A stretch of 64,000 nt of DNA from DATGPD01 sp041398565 (GTDB taxonomy: Bacteria; Planctomycetota; UBA1135; UBA2386), in assembly GCA_041398565.1 (NCBI GenBank), contig JAWKUN010000002.1, forward strand, positions 1,488,001 to 1,552,000, given 5' to 3'. The notes beneath the pieces are model-generated. The model was not told where the DNA came from. It did no database searches and saw only the letters and a list, made by a program, of their open reading frames with translations. A program made the translations under genes and the position numbers. Positions 16,183 to 24,719 of the stretch are shown here, piece after piece; the first letter of the stretch is position 1, and every line of letters begins with the position of its first letter.

Positions 16183-16833
16183 TCAGCGCTCCAGGGTGAA
16201 GCCCGCGTCGTCGTGCCAAGTCCAGGCGCGGACCACCCTGCCGGTCCGGTCTCGCTGTTCGATGCGCTCCGAACGTCGGTCCTGGTCGGCGTCGACGAAG
16301 ACGACCGTCCCGCCGGCGAACGTCTCCTCGACGCGTTCGGGCACACCGTTCTGGAGCGTGCGCAGCTCGGTCCGCGTGTCGAGCCAGAGGCTGAGGAAGG
16401 CGACCGCCGCGATCGCCAGCGAACCCGTCAGGATCCAGCCGGGGCCCGAACGCTCGCGGGCGGCTGGGCGTTGTGGACCAGCTCTTCGTCCGGGGTCGCC
16501 CGTGCGTGCGGCGACCGAGGCGGGCGTGGCCGATGCCGGCTCGCGAGCCGCGGTCGCGCTCGCGGCGTCTTCGAGATCGATTGCACCGGCGCGTGCTTCC
16601 TCGATCGCCGCGGCGGCGTCGCGCAGGCGGTGGCGCGGCACCTGGATGGTGATCGAGCCGAGGTGCATCAGCCGCTGGCTCAGGGCGAACTCGTCGGCGA
16701 GCATGCTCCCGGTGACGAACGCCGGGATTCCCGCTTCGCGCACGATTCCGGCGATCAACTCGGCCTCCAACGGTGTCGCGGCGGTCTCGAAGACGGCGAA
16801 CTCACCGCTCCTCTCGGTGTCGGGATTCTCCAT
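16183..16833 (-). CDS. DUF2007 domain protein with membrane anchor
   Basis: A 216-residue protein. Residues of about 12-80 match the DUF2007 pattern (putative signal-transducing domain): FETAATPLEAELIAGIVREA and GIPAFVTGSMLADEF, ending TIQVPRHRLRDAAAAIEE. An Ala/Arg/Pro linker leads to one hydrophobic segment (WILTGSLAIAAVAFLSLWL, about residues 129-147) and a beta-rich end with FVDADQDRRSERIEQRDRTG. The last part resembles the short repeats that describe Asp-rich loops. The gene is divergent from the nqr operon and 22 bases from the converging acyl carrier protein gene. Function is unknown. Confidence 0.75.
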   Translation of the reverse strand: MENPDTERSGEFAVFETAATPLEAELIAGIVREAGIPAFVTGSMLADEFALSQRLMHLGSITIQVPRHRLRDAAAAIEEARAGAIDLEDAASATAAREPASATPASVAARTGDPGRRAGPQRPAARERSGPGWILTGSLAIAAVAFLSLWLDTRTELRTLQNGVPERVEETFAGGTVVFVDADQDRRSERIEQRDRTGRVVRAWTWHDDAGFTLER

Positions 16834-17083
16834 GCTCGGCTCGATGCAGGGGCGTCCGCTTCGGTGGGCCCGAGGATAGCGGATGCGTTCTCGGGGCGGG
16901 GCCGACGATGCGTGCGGGCGCCGAAGTCGAGCGTTCGTGAGCAGCTTCGCGACGCGCGGCGAGCTGCGAGGTCTCCGGGGAGCCGGAAATTCACGACGCG
17001 TGCGCGTGTTGGCTCCTGGATTTTCCTGCCTGGATGTCGACTGGCGAACCCTGCTCGCTACCCTGCCTCGTTCGTTCCGCGCC

Positions 17084-17278
17084 GTGAACTTCCTTCTGCC
17101 GATCGCTGTCCTCGTTGCACCGATCCTCGTGATCACTTCGATCGCGATCTTCGGCGGACGTCGGTTGGCTGGGTCGTGTGGCGGCGTGGGGCCCGATGGC
17201 AAGTGCGCACGCTGCGGCGCGACCGGGCCGGAGATCGACCGCCGTCGCAACGAGGCGGACGGTCGTCCCTGCCCCTGA
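17084..17278 (+). CDS. nqrM: Na+-NQR maturation factor NqrM
   Basis: A 64-residue membrane protein beginning at a GTG (VNFLLPIAVLVAPILVITSIAIF), with one membrane helix followed by GGRRLAGSCGGVGPDGKC and ARCG. The LAGSCGG block after a single helix, with further cysteines, is the signature of NqrM (former DUF539). NqrM is known to be needed for assembling Na+-NQR, probably by supplying iron for the intramembrane iron centre between NqrD and NqrE. Three cysteines are seen here at about residues 35, 43 and 46. The stop is 56 bases before nqrA. In the Vibrio-type arrangement the gene follows apbE; here it leads the operon. The GTG start is inferred from the helix position. Confidence 0.85.
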   Translation: MNFLLPIAVLVAPILVITSIAIFGGRRLAGSCGGVGPDGKCARCGATGPEIDRRRNEADGRPCP

Positions 17279-17334
17279 TCGCCGCGCCGAGAGTCGGCGC
17301 CCGGGCCGTCTCCCCGGAACTGCTCGGACACACG

Positions 17335-18705
17335 ATGACAACGACACACCGCATCACGAAGGGTCTCGACCTGAAGCTCGTAGGTGCTCCCGAGCCGACG
17401 GTGGTGGACGCGTCGGAGCCGCTGATGGTCGGGTTGGAGCCTGCCGAGTTCCCCGACGTCAAGCCGAAGCTCATGGTCGAGGAGGGGGAGGTGGTGCGCA
17501 CCGGCCAAGCGATCTTCCGCGACAAGAACGACCCCGACCTGCGCTTCGTCTCGCCGGTGACCGGCAAGGTCGCCAAGCTGGTGTACGGCGAGCGCCGCCT
17601 GCTGCTGCGAGTGGAGATCTCGCCGCAACCCGGCGACGAGCATGCGCCGGAGGCGACGGTCAGCGCCGACGAACTGCTGAAGATCGATCGGCGAGAGCTG
17701 ATCGTGCGGCTCAAGCACGCCGGGCTCTGGCAGCTGCTTCGCCAGCGCCCGATCGGCCGGCTGGTGCGCGGCGATCGCGTTCCTGCCGCCGTGTTCGTCA
17801 ACGGCATGGACACCGAGCCGCTGGCGTGCGACCCCGCGTTGGCCGTGCGAGGCAGCGGCGAGGCCTTCCAGGCCGGAATCGAGGTCTTGCGTCGTCTTGC
17901 CGAGGGCAACAAGGTCTACCTGGCGGTGCGCGACGCCGTGGTGCAGCCCTCCGAGTTCTTGCAGGCGAAGGGAGTGGAGACGCACTCCTTCGCCGGGCCG
18001 CACCCGGCCGGACTCGTGGGCACGCACATCGCTGCGATCCGCCCGCTGGGATCCGGCGAGATCGCCTACGCGATCAAGGCCGCCGACGTGGTGCTCATCG
18101 GTCAGTGGATCCTCAGCGGCCACTACCCGACGCATCGGATCGTGGCGGTGGCCGGCAGTGCCGCACCGGTGCGCAAGTACTTCCGCGTGCGTCTGCAGGC
18201 GGCGGCCATGACCCTCACCGGTGGCAAGCCGCTGTCGGACGACGTGCGTCTGATTGCCGGCACTGTTCTGTCCGGCACCAAGATCGCGGGCGACGGCTAC
18301 CTCGGTCTGCTGACGCAGACGCTCACGTGCATCCCCGAAGGCATCGGCAAGCGCGACCTGTTCGGCTGGATCACGCCACAGTTCAGCCGGCTGAGCGCGT
18401 CCCGCGCCGTGCTGTCATGGCTCGCTCCCAAGAAGGAGTACGAGGTCGATGCGCGCCTGCACGGCGGCCACCGGCCGATCGTCAACATCGGCACCTGGGA
18501 GGCGATGACGCCGCTCGACATCCACCCAACCTTCCTGATGCGGGCGATCGAGGCCAACGACCTCGAAGAGGCGCTGCACCTGGGGCTGTTGGAAGTGACG
18601 GAGGAGGACCTCGCGTTGTGTACGTTCGCGGACCCGTGCAAGATCGACATCGGCCCGGTCATCCGCCGCGGCTTGGACATGGTGGAAGAAGAGGGAGGCG
18701 TGTGA
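17335..18705 (+). CDS. nqrA: Na+-translocating NADH:quinone oxidoreductase subunit A
   Basis: A 456-residue cytoplasmic-face subunit of the sodium-pumping NADH:ubiquinone oxidoreductase, implicated in quinone binding. Typical NqrA features are the N-terminal TKGLDLKLVGAPEP, the barrel-like MVEEGEVVRTGQAIFRDKN segment (about residues 45-63), PVTGKVAKLVYGERR near 75, and the C-terminal EDLALCTFADPCKIDIG near 420-437. Length is close to the usual 445-450. The ATG at 17335 follows nqrM by 56 bases. nqrB starts 1 base after the stop, so translation is likely coupled. Confidence 0.95.
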   Translation: MTTTHRITKGLDLKLVGAPEPTVVDASEPLMVGLEPAEFPDVKPKLMVEEGEVVRTGQAIFRDKNDPDLRFVSPVTGKVAKLVYGERRLLLRVEISPQPGDEHAPEATVSADELLKIDRRELIVRLKHAGLWQLLRQRPIGRLVRGDRVPAAVFVNGMDTEPLACDPALAVRGSGEAFQAGIEVLRRLAEGNKVYLAVRDAVVQPSEFLQAKGVETHSFAGPHPAGLVGTHIAAIRPLGSGEIAYAIKAADVVLIGQWILSGHYPTHRIVAVAGSAAPVRKYFRVRLQAAAMTLTGGKPLSDDVRLIAGTVLSGTKIAGDGYLGLLTQTLTCIPEGIGKRDLFGWITPQFSRLSASRAVLSWLAPKKEYEVDARLHGGHRPIVNIGTWEAMTPLDIHPTFLMRAIEANDLEEALHLGLLEVTEEDLALCTFADPCKIDIGPVIRRGLDMVEEEGGV

Positions 18706-18706
18706 C

Positions 18707-19972
18707 ATGCGCGGTCTGATCACCAAGGCCCGCAAGCTCTACCACGAGCCGAACGCTCCGCTGCACAAGCTGTGGCCGGCGTTCGACGCGATGGAGACCT
18801 TCCTGCTGTCCCCGGATCACACGGCGGGCAGGCGCGGCCCGCACATCCGCGACGTCATCGACCTCAAGCGCACCATGGCGCTGGTGATCGTCGCCATGCT
18901 GCCGTGTGTGCTGTGGGCGATCTGGAATGCCGGTCACCAGCACTTCTCGGCCGTGGCCTCGCTCGCGGGCGACGGGGGCGGCAAGCCGTATGTGGCCGGT
19001 TGGCTGCAGAGTCTCCTGTTCGGCGCCGCCTACGCGCCGGGCGCGCAGCCGGGCTTCTGGCACGAGATGGTGTTCGGTCTGCAGCGCATGCTGCCGATCA
19101 TCTTCGTCAGCTACTTCGTCGGCCTGAACATCGAGCTGGTGTTCTCGATCATCCGCAAGGAAGAGGTGAGCGAGGGCTTCCTGGTCTCGGGCATGCTGAT
19201 CGCTCTCATCGTGCCGGCGTCGATTCCGCTGTGGCAGTTGGCGGTGGCCGTCGCCTTCTCGGTGGTCATCGCCAAGGAGGCCTTCGGCGGCACCGGGATG
19301 AACATCTTCAACCCGGCGATGATCGTGCGCGCCTTCCTGTTCTTCGCCTTCCCGGCGCAGATGTCGGGCGACCAGGTCTGGGTGGCCGGCAACAACCCCG
19401 ACCACCTGATCGACGGCTTCTCGAGGCCGACCGCGCTGGCCGTGGCCAAGGCTGCGCCGGTCGGGCACGCCAGCGACGCGCTGCACCAGGCATACTCCAC
19501 CGGCGACCTGTTCCTCGGCTGCATCCCCGGCAGCGCCGGTGAGATGAGCAAGCTGTGCGTCTTGATCGGCGCCGCCGTCCTGATCGTCACCGGGGTCGGC
19601 TCGTGGCGCATCATGCTGTCGGGCGTGCTCGGACTCCTGGTATCGGGCTTCGCCATGCACGCCGCGCTCGGCGACACTTGGCAGGGAGCCTTCTTCGCCA
19701 ACCCCCTGGACCACCTCTGGGTCGGCGGCTTCCTGTTCGGGATCGTGTTCATGGCCACCGACCCCGTGTCGAGCCCGGAGACCAACGCGGGCAAGTGGAT
19801 CTACGGTGCCGGCTGTGGCTTCGTCACCATCCTCGTGCGCACGATCAACCCCGCCTACCCGGAAGGCACGATGCTCTCGGTGCTGCTGATGAACGCTTTC
19901 GCACCGACCTTCGATCACTTCGTGTTGCGGCGCAGTATCAAGCGCCGCCTGCTGCGTCATGGACATCAATAA
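18707..19972 (+). CDS. nqrB: Na+-translocating NADH:quinone oxidoreductase subunit B
   Basis: A 421-residue membrane subunit with about ten helices that carries one covalent FMN and riboflavin and forms part of the sodium path. The N-terminal cytoplasmic stretch LYHEPNAPLHKLWPAFDAME is typical. The flavinylation site is D-G-F-S-R-P-T at residues 236-242, with Thr242 as the candidate FMN acceptor. Usual sites read D-G-x-S/T-G-A-T, so Gly-Ala is replaced by Arg-Pro here. Other family blocks are EAFGGTGMNIFNPAM near 191-205 and FMATDPVSSPETNAGKWIYG near 345. The start overlaps nothing upstream; the 3' end overlaps nqrC by 14 bases. Confidence 0.95.
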   Translation: MRGLITKARKLYHEPNAPLHKLWPAFDAMETFLLSPDHTAGRRGPHIRDVIDLKRTMALVIVAMLPCVLWAIWNAGHQHFSAVASLAGDGGGKPYVAGWLQSLLFGAAYAPGAQPGFWHEMVFGLQRMLPIIFVSYFVGLNIELVFSIIRKEEVSEGFLVSGMLIALIVPASIPLWQLAVAVAFSVVIAKEAFGGTGMNIFNPAMIVRAFLFFAFPAQMSGDQVWVAGNNPDHLIDGFSRPTALAVAKAAPVGHASDALHQAYSTGDLFLGCIPGSAGEMSKLCVLIGAAVLIVTGVGSWRIMLSGVLGLLVSGFAMHAALGDTWQGAFFANPLDHLWVGGFLFGIVFMATDPVSSPETNAGKWIYGAGCGFVTILVRTINPAYPEGTMLSVLLMNAFAPTFDHFVLRRSIKRRLLRHGHQ

Positions 19973-20690
19973 GAACAGCTACGTCCTCGGCTTCGCCGTG
20001 GTCGTGACCTCGGCGGTCAGCGCCTTGCTGGCCGTCCTCTCGGCGGCGTTGAAGCCGACGCAGGAGGCCGCCAAGGAGTTCGACCGGCAGAAGAACATCA
20101 TGCTGGCGGCCGGGTTGCTGCAGGACGGCGACACGCGGCCGCGGGCCGAGATCGAGAAGGTGTTCGAGACGCGCTTCAAGCCGCACGTCGTCGAGCTGCA
20201 GTCCGGAGCCATGGTCGACGACAAGTACACGCCCGCCACCCTGAAGGCGGTGAAAGACGCGGCCGAGCGCGGTCGCTACCGCGACGTGTACGAGGCCGTC
20301 GACGAGGCCGGCAAGACCTCGGCTTGGGTGTTACCGGTCTCGGGCAAGGGTCTGTGGAGCATCCTCTATGGCTTCCTCGCCCTCGATGCCTCGGGCCGCA
20401 CGGTGAAGGGCATCACCTTCTACGAGCACGGCGAGACGCCGGGCCTGGGAGGCGAGGTCGAGAATCCCGAGTGGCGGGCCAAGTGGCCGGGCAAGACGAT
20501 CTACGACGATCAGGGCGACCTCGTGTCGGTCAAGGTGAAGAAGGGCAAGGTCGATCCCAACGTGGCGGCCGAGCGCGCGCACTACGTGGACGGACTGTCC
20601 GGCGCCACGATCACCTCGAACGGCGTCACCGCCCTGGTCAAGAAGGACTTGACGGCGTTCCAGCCGTTCCTCGAACGCATCCGCCAGTAG
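19959..20690 (+). CDS. nqrC: Na+-translocating NADH:quinone oxidoreductase subunit C
   Basis: A 243-residue subunit with one N-terminal membrane helix (about residues 8-30) and a periplasmic FMN-binding domain. The flavinylation motif D-G-L-S-G-A-T occupies residues 211-217, and Thr217 should carry the phosphoester-linked FMN added by ApbE. Upstream, GKGLWSILYGFLALD and FYEHGETPGLGGEVENPEW are the classic FMN-domain blocks (about 129-172). The start overlaps the end of nqrB by 14 bases in another frame, implying coupled translation. Confidence 0.95.
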   Translation: MDINKNSYVLGFAVVVTSAVSALLAVLSAALKPTQEAAKEFDRQKNIMLAAGLLQDGDTRPRAEIEKVFETRFKPHVVELQSGAMVDDKYTPATLKAVKDAAERGRYRDVYEAVDEAGKTSAWVLPVSGKGLWSILYGFLALDASGRTVKGITFYEHGETPGLGGEVENPEWRAKWPGKTIYDDQGDLVSVKVKKGKVDPNVAAERAHYVDGLSGATITSNGVTALVKKDLTAFQPFLERIRQ

Positions 20691-20705
20691 GCCGAGGACA
20701 CGACC

Positions 20706-21374
20706 ATGACCGCGACCGTTGACACTCCTCCCCCGGTAGCGCCCAAGGCGCCCCTGTTCGGCAAGGCCGAGAAGCGCGCGATCCTCGACCCGATGTGGTC
20801 GAACAACCCGATCGCTCTGCAGGTCCTCGGCATCTGCTCGGCGCTGGCGGTGACCACGCGCCTCGACAAGGCGCTGGTGATGGGCGTCGGCGTCACGTTG
20901 GTGACGGCGCTGGCCAACACCGTGATCTCGTTCCTGCGCAACTGGATCCCGGGCAAGATCCGCATCGTCGTGCAGCTGGTAGTCGTGTCGACGCTGGTGA
21001 TCGCCTTCGATCAACTGCTGCGCGCCTACATGTTCGATCTGAGCAAGCAGCTGTCGGTGTTCGTCGGGTTGATCATCACGAACTGCATCGTCATGGGACG
21101 ACTCGAAGCGTTCGCCATGAGCAACCCACCGTGGCGATCGTTCCTCGACGGCATCGGCAATGGCCTCGGCTACGCGTGGATCCTCGCCTGCGTGGGCGCC
21201 ATCCGCGAGGTGTTGGGGTCGGGCAAGCTGCTCGGCTTCCACGTCGTGCCGAAGGCCGTGTACGACGCCGGCTACGTCAACAACGGTCTGATGGTGCTGG
21301 CACCGGGGGCGTTCGTGCTCCTGGGAATCATCGTCTGGGTGCAACGCGCCATCTCGGGCTACTCGGAGAAGTGA
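20706..21374 (+). CDS. nqrD: Na+-translocating NADH:quinone oxidoreductase subunit D
   Basis: A 222-residue polytopic subunit with six predicted helices, homologous to NqrE and RnfA/E. The two cysteines that with NqrE coordinate the intramembrane iron centre are visible in LGICSALAVT (about residue 44) and IITNCIVMGR (about 126). The N-terminus has a 20-residue Pro/Ala-rich extension before the conserved DPMWSNNPIALQ. Spacing is 15 bases from nqrC and 12 bases to nqrE, the latter containing GAGAGGACAAGG as a likely ribosome binding site for nqrE. Confidence 0.95.
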   Translation: MTATVDTPPPVAPKAPLFGKAEKRAILDPMWSNNPIALQVLGICSALAVTTRLDKALVMGVGVTLVTALANTVISFLRNWIPGKIRIVVQLVVVSTLVIAFDQLLRAYMFDLSKQLSVFVGLIITNCIVMGRLEAFAMSNPPWRSFLDGIGNGLGYAWILACVGAIREVLGSGKLLGFHVVPKAVYDAGYVNNGLMVLAPGAFVLLGIIVWVQRAISGYSEK

Positions 21375-21386
21375 GAGGACAAGGTC

Positions 21387-22004
21387 ATGTTGCTCGCTGA
21401 GGGTCCCAACCTCCTGCTGTTCGGTCTGCGTCAGATCTTCGTCGAGAACATCCTCCTCGCCTACTTCCTGGGGATGTGCTCCTACCTTGCGGTCAGCAAG
21501 CGTGTGGACAGCTCGATCGGGCTCGGCATCGCCGTGATCTTCGTGCAGGCGATCACGGTGCCGATCAACTGGGCGTTGCAGCACTACGTGCTGGCGCCGG
21601 GTGCCTTGGCCTGGGCCGGCTTCCCCGATGCCGACCTCAGCTACCTGCAGTTCCTGTCGTTCATTGCCACCATCGCGGCGACCGTGCAGGTGGTGGAGAT
21701 GGCGATCGACAAGTTCAGCCCCAAGCTGTACGCGGCGCTGGGCATCTTCCTGCCGCTGATCGCGGTCAACTGCGCCATCCTCGGCGGCTCGCTGTTCATG
21801 GTGCAGAACAACTACGACTTCCCGCACGCGGTGGTCTACGCCATCACGTCGGGTATGGGGTGGGCGCTGGCGATCGTCAGCATGGCGGCGATCCGCTGGA
21901 AGATCCGCACGAGCAACGTCCCCAAGCCCCTGCGCGGCCTGGGCATCACCTTCCTCACCACGGGACTGGTGGCGATGGCATTCATGACCTTCAGCGGAAT
22001 CTGA
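21387..22004 (+). CDS. nqrE: Na+-translocating NADH:quinone oxidoreductase subunit E
   Basis: A 205-residue polytopic subunit, the partner of NqrD. Six helices are predicted. Conserved blocks are FVENILLAYFLGMCSYLAVS near residues 18-37 and PLIAVNCAILGGSLFM near 125-140, which supply the cysteines for the shared iron centre. In between, the KFSPKLYAALGIFLPLI segment is typical of NqrE. Length (usual about 200) and the order within the cassette are as expected. Only 3 bases separate the stop from the ATG of nqrF. Confidence 0.95.
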   Translation: MLLAEGPNLLLFGLRQIFVENILLAYFLGMCSYLAVSKRVDSSIGLGIAVIFVQAITVPINWALQHYVLAPGALAWAGFPDADLSYLQFLSFIATIAATVQVVEMAIDKFSPKLYAALGIFLPLIAVNCAILGGSLFMVQNNYDFPHAVVYAITSGMGWALAIVSMAAIRWKIRTSNVPKPLRGLGITFLTTGLVAMAFMTFSGI

Positions 22005-22007
22005 GCG

Positions 22008-23246
22008 ATGGGCTTCCTCGGCACCGTGGTCCTCGGCGTGGTGGCTTTGACCGCCGTCATCACGCTCCTCGTCCTGCTCCTGATGTTCTGCGAGCGCAGC
22101 CTCGTCCGCCACGGCAAGGTGCGCGTGCTCATCAACGACGACGAGAGCAAGTCACCGATGGTGGACATCGGCAGCAACCTGCTGAAGGCCCTGTCGGAAC
22201 AGAAGGTCTTCTTGCCGTCGGCGTGTGGCGGCAAGGGCTCGTGCGCCATGTGCAAGTGCCAGATCCTCGAGGGCGGCGGCAACGCCCTGCCGTCGGAGAT
22301 GACGCACCTGACGCGCGCCGAGGTCAAGGATCACTGGCGTCTGGCCTGTCAGGTCAAGGTGCGCGAGGACATGAAGGTCAAGGTGCCCGCCGAGATCTTC
22401 GCCATCCGCAAGTGGGAGTGCACCGTCGTCAGCAACCACAACGTCGCCACGTTCATCAAGGAGTTCGTGGTGAACCTGCCGCCGGGCGAGATCCTGCACT
22501 TCGAGTCGGGCGGCTACATCCAGATCGACGTGCCGGTCTACAAGAACCTCAAGTTCAGCGACTTCGACATCGAGCCCGAGTTTCGCGGCGACTGGGAGAG
22601 GTTCAAGCTGTTCGACCTCGTGGCCAACAACCCCGAGGAGTGCTTCCGCGCCTACTCGATGGCCAACCACCCGGCGGAGGGCAATCGGATCATGTTGAAC
22701 ATCCGCATCGCCACGCCACCGCCGCGCACGACCGGCATCAATCCTGGCGTGTGCTCGAGCTACGTGTTCAGCTGCAAGCCGGGCGACAAGATCACCATCT
22801 CCGGTCCGTACGGTGAGTTCCACATCAAGGACACCGACAAGGAGATGATCTACATCGGCGGCGGCGCGGGCATGGCGCCCTTGCGCAGCCACATCTTCCA
22901 CCTGTTCCACACGCTGAAGACCAAGCGCAAGGTCAGCTACTGGTACGGCGCCCGCAGCAAGCGCGAGATGTTCTACACCGAGGACTTCGAGACCATCGAG
23001 CGCGAGTTCCCCAACTTCAAGTACAACGTCGCGCTGTCGGAGCCTTTGCCGGAGGACAACTGGACCGGCTACAAGGGCTTCATCCATCAGGTGGTGCTCG
23101 ACAACTACCTGAAGAACCACAAGAACGTCGACGAGATCGAGTTCTACCTGTGCGGTCCGCCGATGATGCTGACGGCGGTGCAGAAGATGCTCGGCGACTT
23201 GGGCGTGGAGCCCAGCCAGATCGCCTTCGACGACTTCGGGTCGTGA
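22008..23246 (+). CDS. nqrF: Na+-translocating NADH:quinone oxidoreductase subunit F (NADH dehydrogenase)
   Basis: A 412-residue electron-entry subunit: one membrane helix (about residues 5-27), a 2Fe-2S ferredoxin domain and a ferredoxin-reductase domain. The cluster ligands are Cys73, Cys79, Cys82 (ACGGKGSCAMC) and Cys114 (RLACQ). The FAD motif RAYSMAN lies at 214-220, the NADH-binding glycine loop GGGAGMAPLRS at 284-294, and the C-terminal LCGPPMM near 382. NADH passes hydride to FAD and then to the 2Fe-2S centre. The last 4 bases overlap the GTG of apbE (GTGA). Confidence 0.97.
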   Translation: MGFLGTVVLGVVALTAVITLLVLLLMFCERSLVRHGKVRVLINDDESKSPMVDIGSNLLKALSEQKVFLPSACGGKGSCAMCKCQILEGGGNALPSEMTHLTRAEVKDHWRLACQVKVREDMKVKVPAEIFAIRKWECTVVSNHNVATFIKEFVVNLPPGEILHFESGGYIQIDVPVYKNLKFSDFDIEPEFRGDWERFKLFDLVANNPEECFRAYSMANHPAEGNRIMLNIRIATPPPRTTGINPGVCSSYVFSCKPGDKITISGPYGEFHIKDTDKEMIYIGGGAGMAPLRSHIFHLFHTLKTKRKVSYWYGARSKREMFYTEDFETIEREFPNFKYNVALSEPLPEDNWTGYKGFIHQVVLDNYLKNHKNVDEIEFYLCGPPMMLTAVQKMLGDLGVEPSQIAFDDFGS

Positions 23247-24301
23247 CCCGGGTCGGCCGAACTCGCACGTGTCGGCCCGCGGCAGCGGCGGTCGGCGTGT
23301 GCGGGCGCGGCGCGTGGCTGGTGCCCGCTCTTCTGCTGTCTGCGTGCGATCAGGCAGCGGCGATCGAGCGGTATGCCGGCCCGACCATGGGCGCCGGCTT
23401 CGAGGTCAAGTGGGTGGCGTCTCCGGACGTCGAGCGACAGGTGGTCGAGCGCGAGGTGCAGTCGTTCCTGCGCATCGCCAACGACGTGTTCAGCACCTGG
23501 GCCCCCGACAGCGTCATCAGCCGGTTCAACGCCCATGCCAGCACCGAACCGTTCGCTGCCCCTGCCGAGCACCGGGCGATGTTCGCCTCCGTGCTGCGCT
23601 CGGCCCTGGAGGTGGCGGCGCTCACCGATGGCGCGTTCGATCCGACCATCCAACCCGTGGTCGAGCTGCTCGGCTTCGGCCGGGACGAAGGACGCGCGCC
23701 GACGGACGCCGAGCTCGCCAGCGCCCTGGCCAAGGTCGGGTGGCGGCAGCTCGAGGTGCTCGACGACGGTCGCGTGCGCAAGCTGGCTCCGGCCGTGCAG
23801 ATCACCCTGAGCGGGCTCGTGCCCGGATGGGCCGCCGACCAGCTCGGTGCGCTCTTGGCACGCCTCGGTGTCGCCAACAGCATGGTCGACGTCGGCGGTG
23901 AGATCGCGTGCCGGGGAAGCAAGCCGGGCGGGCGGCCGTGGATCATCGGCATCGAGCGTCCGGCCCCGCCGGGCGAGCCATCGCGCGTGCACACCGAGGT
24001 TGCCCTTGTCGGCGGGCTGGCCACGAGTGGCAGCTACCGCAACTTCCATCTCGTCGGGGACGAAGTCGTGCACCACCTGCTGGATCCGAAGACCGGACAC
24101 AACGTGCGTCACGGGTGGGCGTCGGTATCGGTGCGCGCGGACGACGCCGGCTTGGCGGATGCGTTGGCCACCGCCTTCATGGTCCGTCCCGGTGGCGCCG
24201 AGGCCGTGGTGGCTCGCCTCGCCAGCCGCGGCGTGCGGGCGCTGTTCTTGGCACCGCCCGATGCGAACGGTGTCGTGCGCGAGCTGCGTGTGGGGTGGTG
24301 A
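23243..24301 (+). CDS. apbE: FAD:protein FMN transferase (ApbE), lipoprotein
   Basis: A 352-residue enzyme that splits FAD and attaches FMN to threonines of NqrB and NqrC outside the cytoplasmic membrane. The start is a GTG overlapping the nqrF stop (GTGA). The N-terminus is a lipoprotein signal ending PALLLSAC at about residue 35, so the protein should be anchored to the membrane. Conserved blocks are GPTMGAGFEVKW, FDPTIQPVVELLGFG near 133, DVGGEIACRG near 215, GLATSGSYRNF near 257 and HHLLDPKTGHNVRHG near 275. Its place at the end of the cassette fits its role in maturing the complex. Confidence 0.95.
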   Translation: MTRVGRTRTCRPAAAAVGVCGRGAWLVPALLLSACDQAAAIERYAGPTMGAGFEVKWVASPDVERQVVEREVQSFLRIANDVFSTWAPDSVISRFNAHASTEPFAAPAEHRAMFASVLRSALEVAALTDGAFDPTIQPVVELLGFGRDEGRAPTDAELASALAKVGWRQLEVLDDGRVRKLAPAVQITLSGLVPGWAADQLGALLARLGVANSMVDVGGEIACRGSKPGGRPWIIGIERPAPPGEPSRVHTEVALVGGLATSGSYRNFHLVGDEVVHHLLDPKTGHNVRHGWASVSVRADDAGLADALATAFMVRPGGAEAVVARLASRGVRALFLAPPDANGVVRELRVGW

Positions 24302-24341
24302 CCGTTCGGCCCGGGCTGTCAGGGGCTACGCGCCTGGCACT

Positions 24342-24387
24342 AAAAAAAGGCTTCCCCGGAAGCCCTTACGGGCTCCCGGGGAAGTCC
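24342..24387 (-). terminator. strong hairpin with A/T tract, terminator for leftward transcripts
   Basis: Bases 24349-24365 and 24370-24387 form a nearly perfect 17-base stem with a 4-base loop (TTAC). Seven A residues at 24342-24348 are a T run when read on the minus strand, the layout of an intrinsic terminator for leftward transcription. The stem also lies 48 bases past the apbE stop and may stop rightward transcription less efficiently. Confidence 0.8.
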
Positions 24388-24656
24388 CTGCCTGGGCAAG
24401 TGCCCGTTGCGTTTCTTTCCACCTGGTGCCGCTGATGCACAACCCGTGCCAGGTGCGCGTGGTCCTGGGTGTGCTGCTGGCTCGGTGCGCCTAGCATCTG
24501 GATGCGTATGGACTTAGGCGCGCCGAAGGGGTGCCGAGTGGCCGGCTGGCCACGCCTGCCCGCCCGCAGGCGCCGGCGAAGCGTCGGCACCGTCGTCGTC
24601 GGGCCGACGGGGGGGCGTTCCCCCTTGGCCTGCCGCAGCGGTGGTGGCCAGACGAG

Positions 24657-24719
24657 GGAGGTCGCCGGCACCTCGCGGCCGCCTTGCCGTGGACGAAGCC
24701 AGGCTCCACCGCGGAATGC
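24657..24719. repeat. dispersed repeat, family B copy 1
   Basis: About 63 bases that align with 31615-31676: both start GGAGGTCGCCG, share CCTTGC near the middle and end with GCCAGGCTCCACCGC followed by GAA-GC. This copy has lost part of the left arm of the palindrome (GTGGACGAAGCC in place of GTGGAGCC). Confidence 0.65.

Noticed and set aside
20331..22112. A leftward open frame of 593 residues across nqrC-nqrE
   Set aside because: His/Gln/Arg/Asp-rich antisense reading of well-conserved nqr genes.
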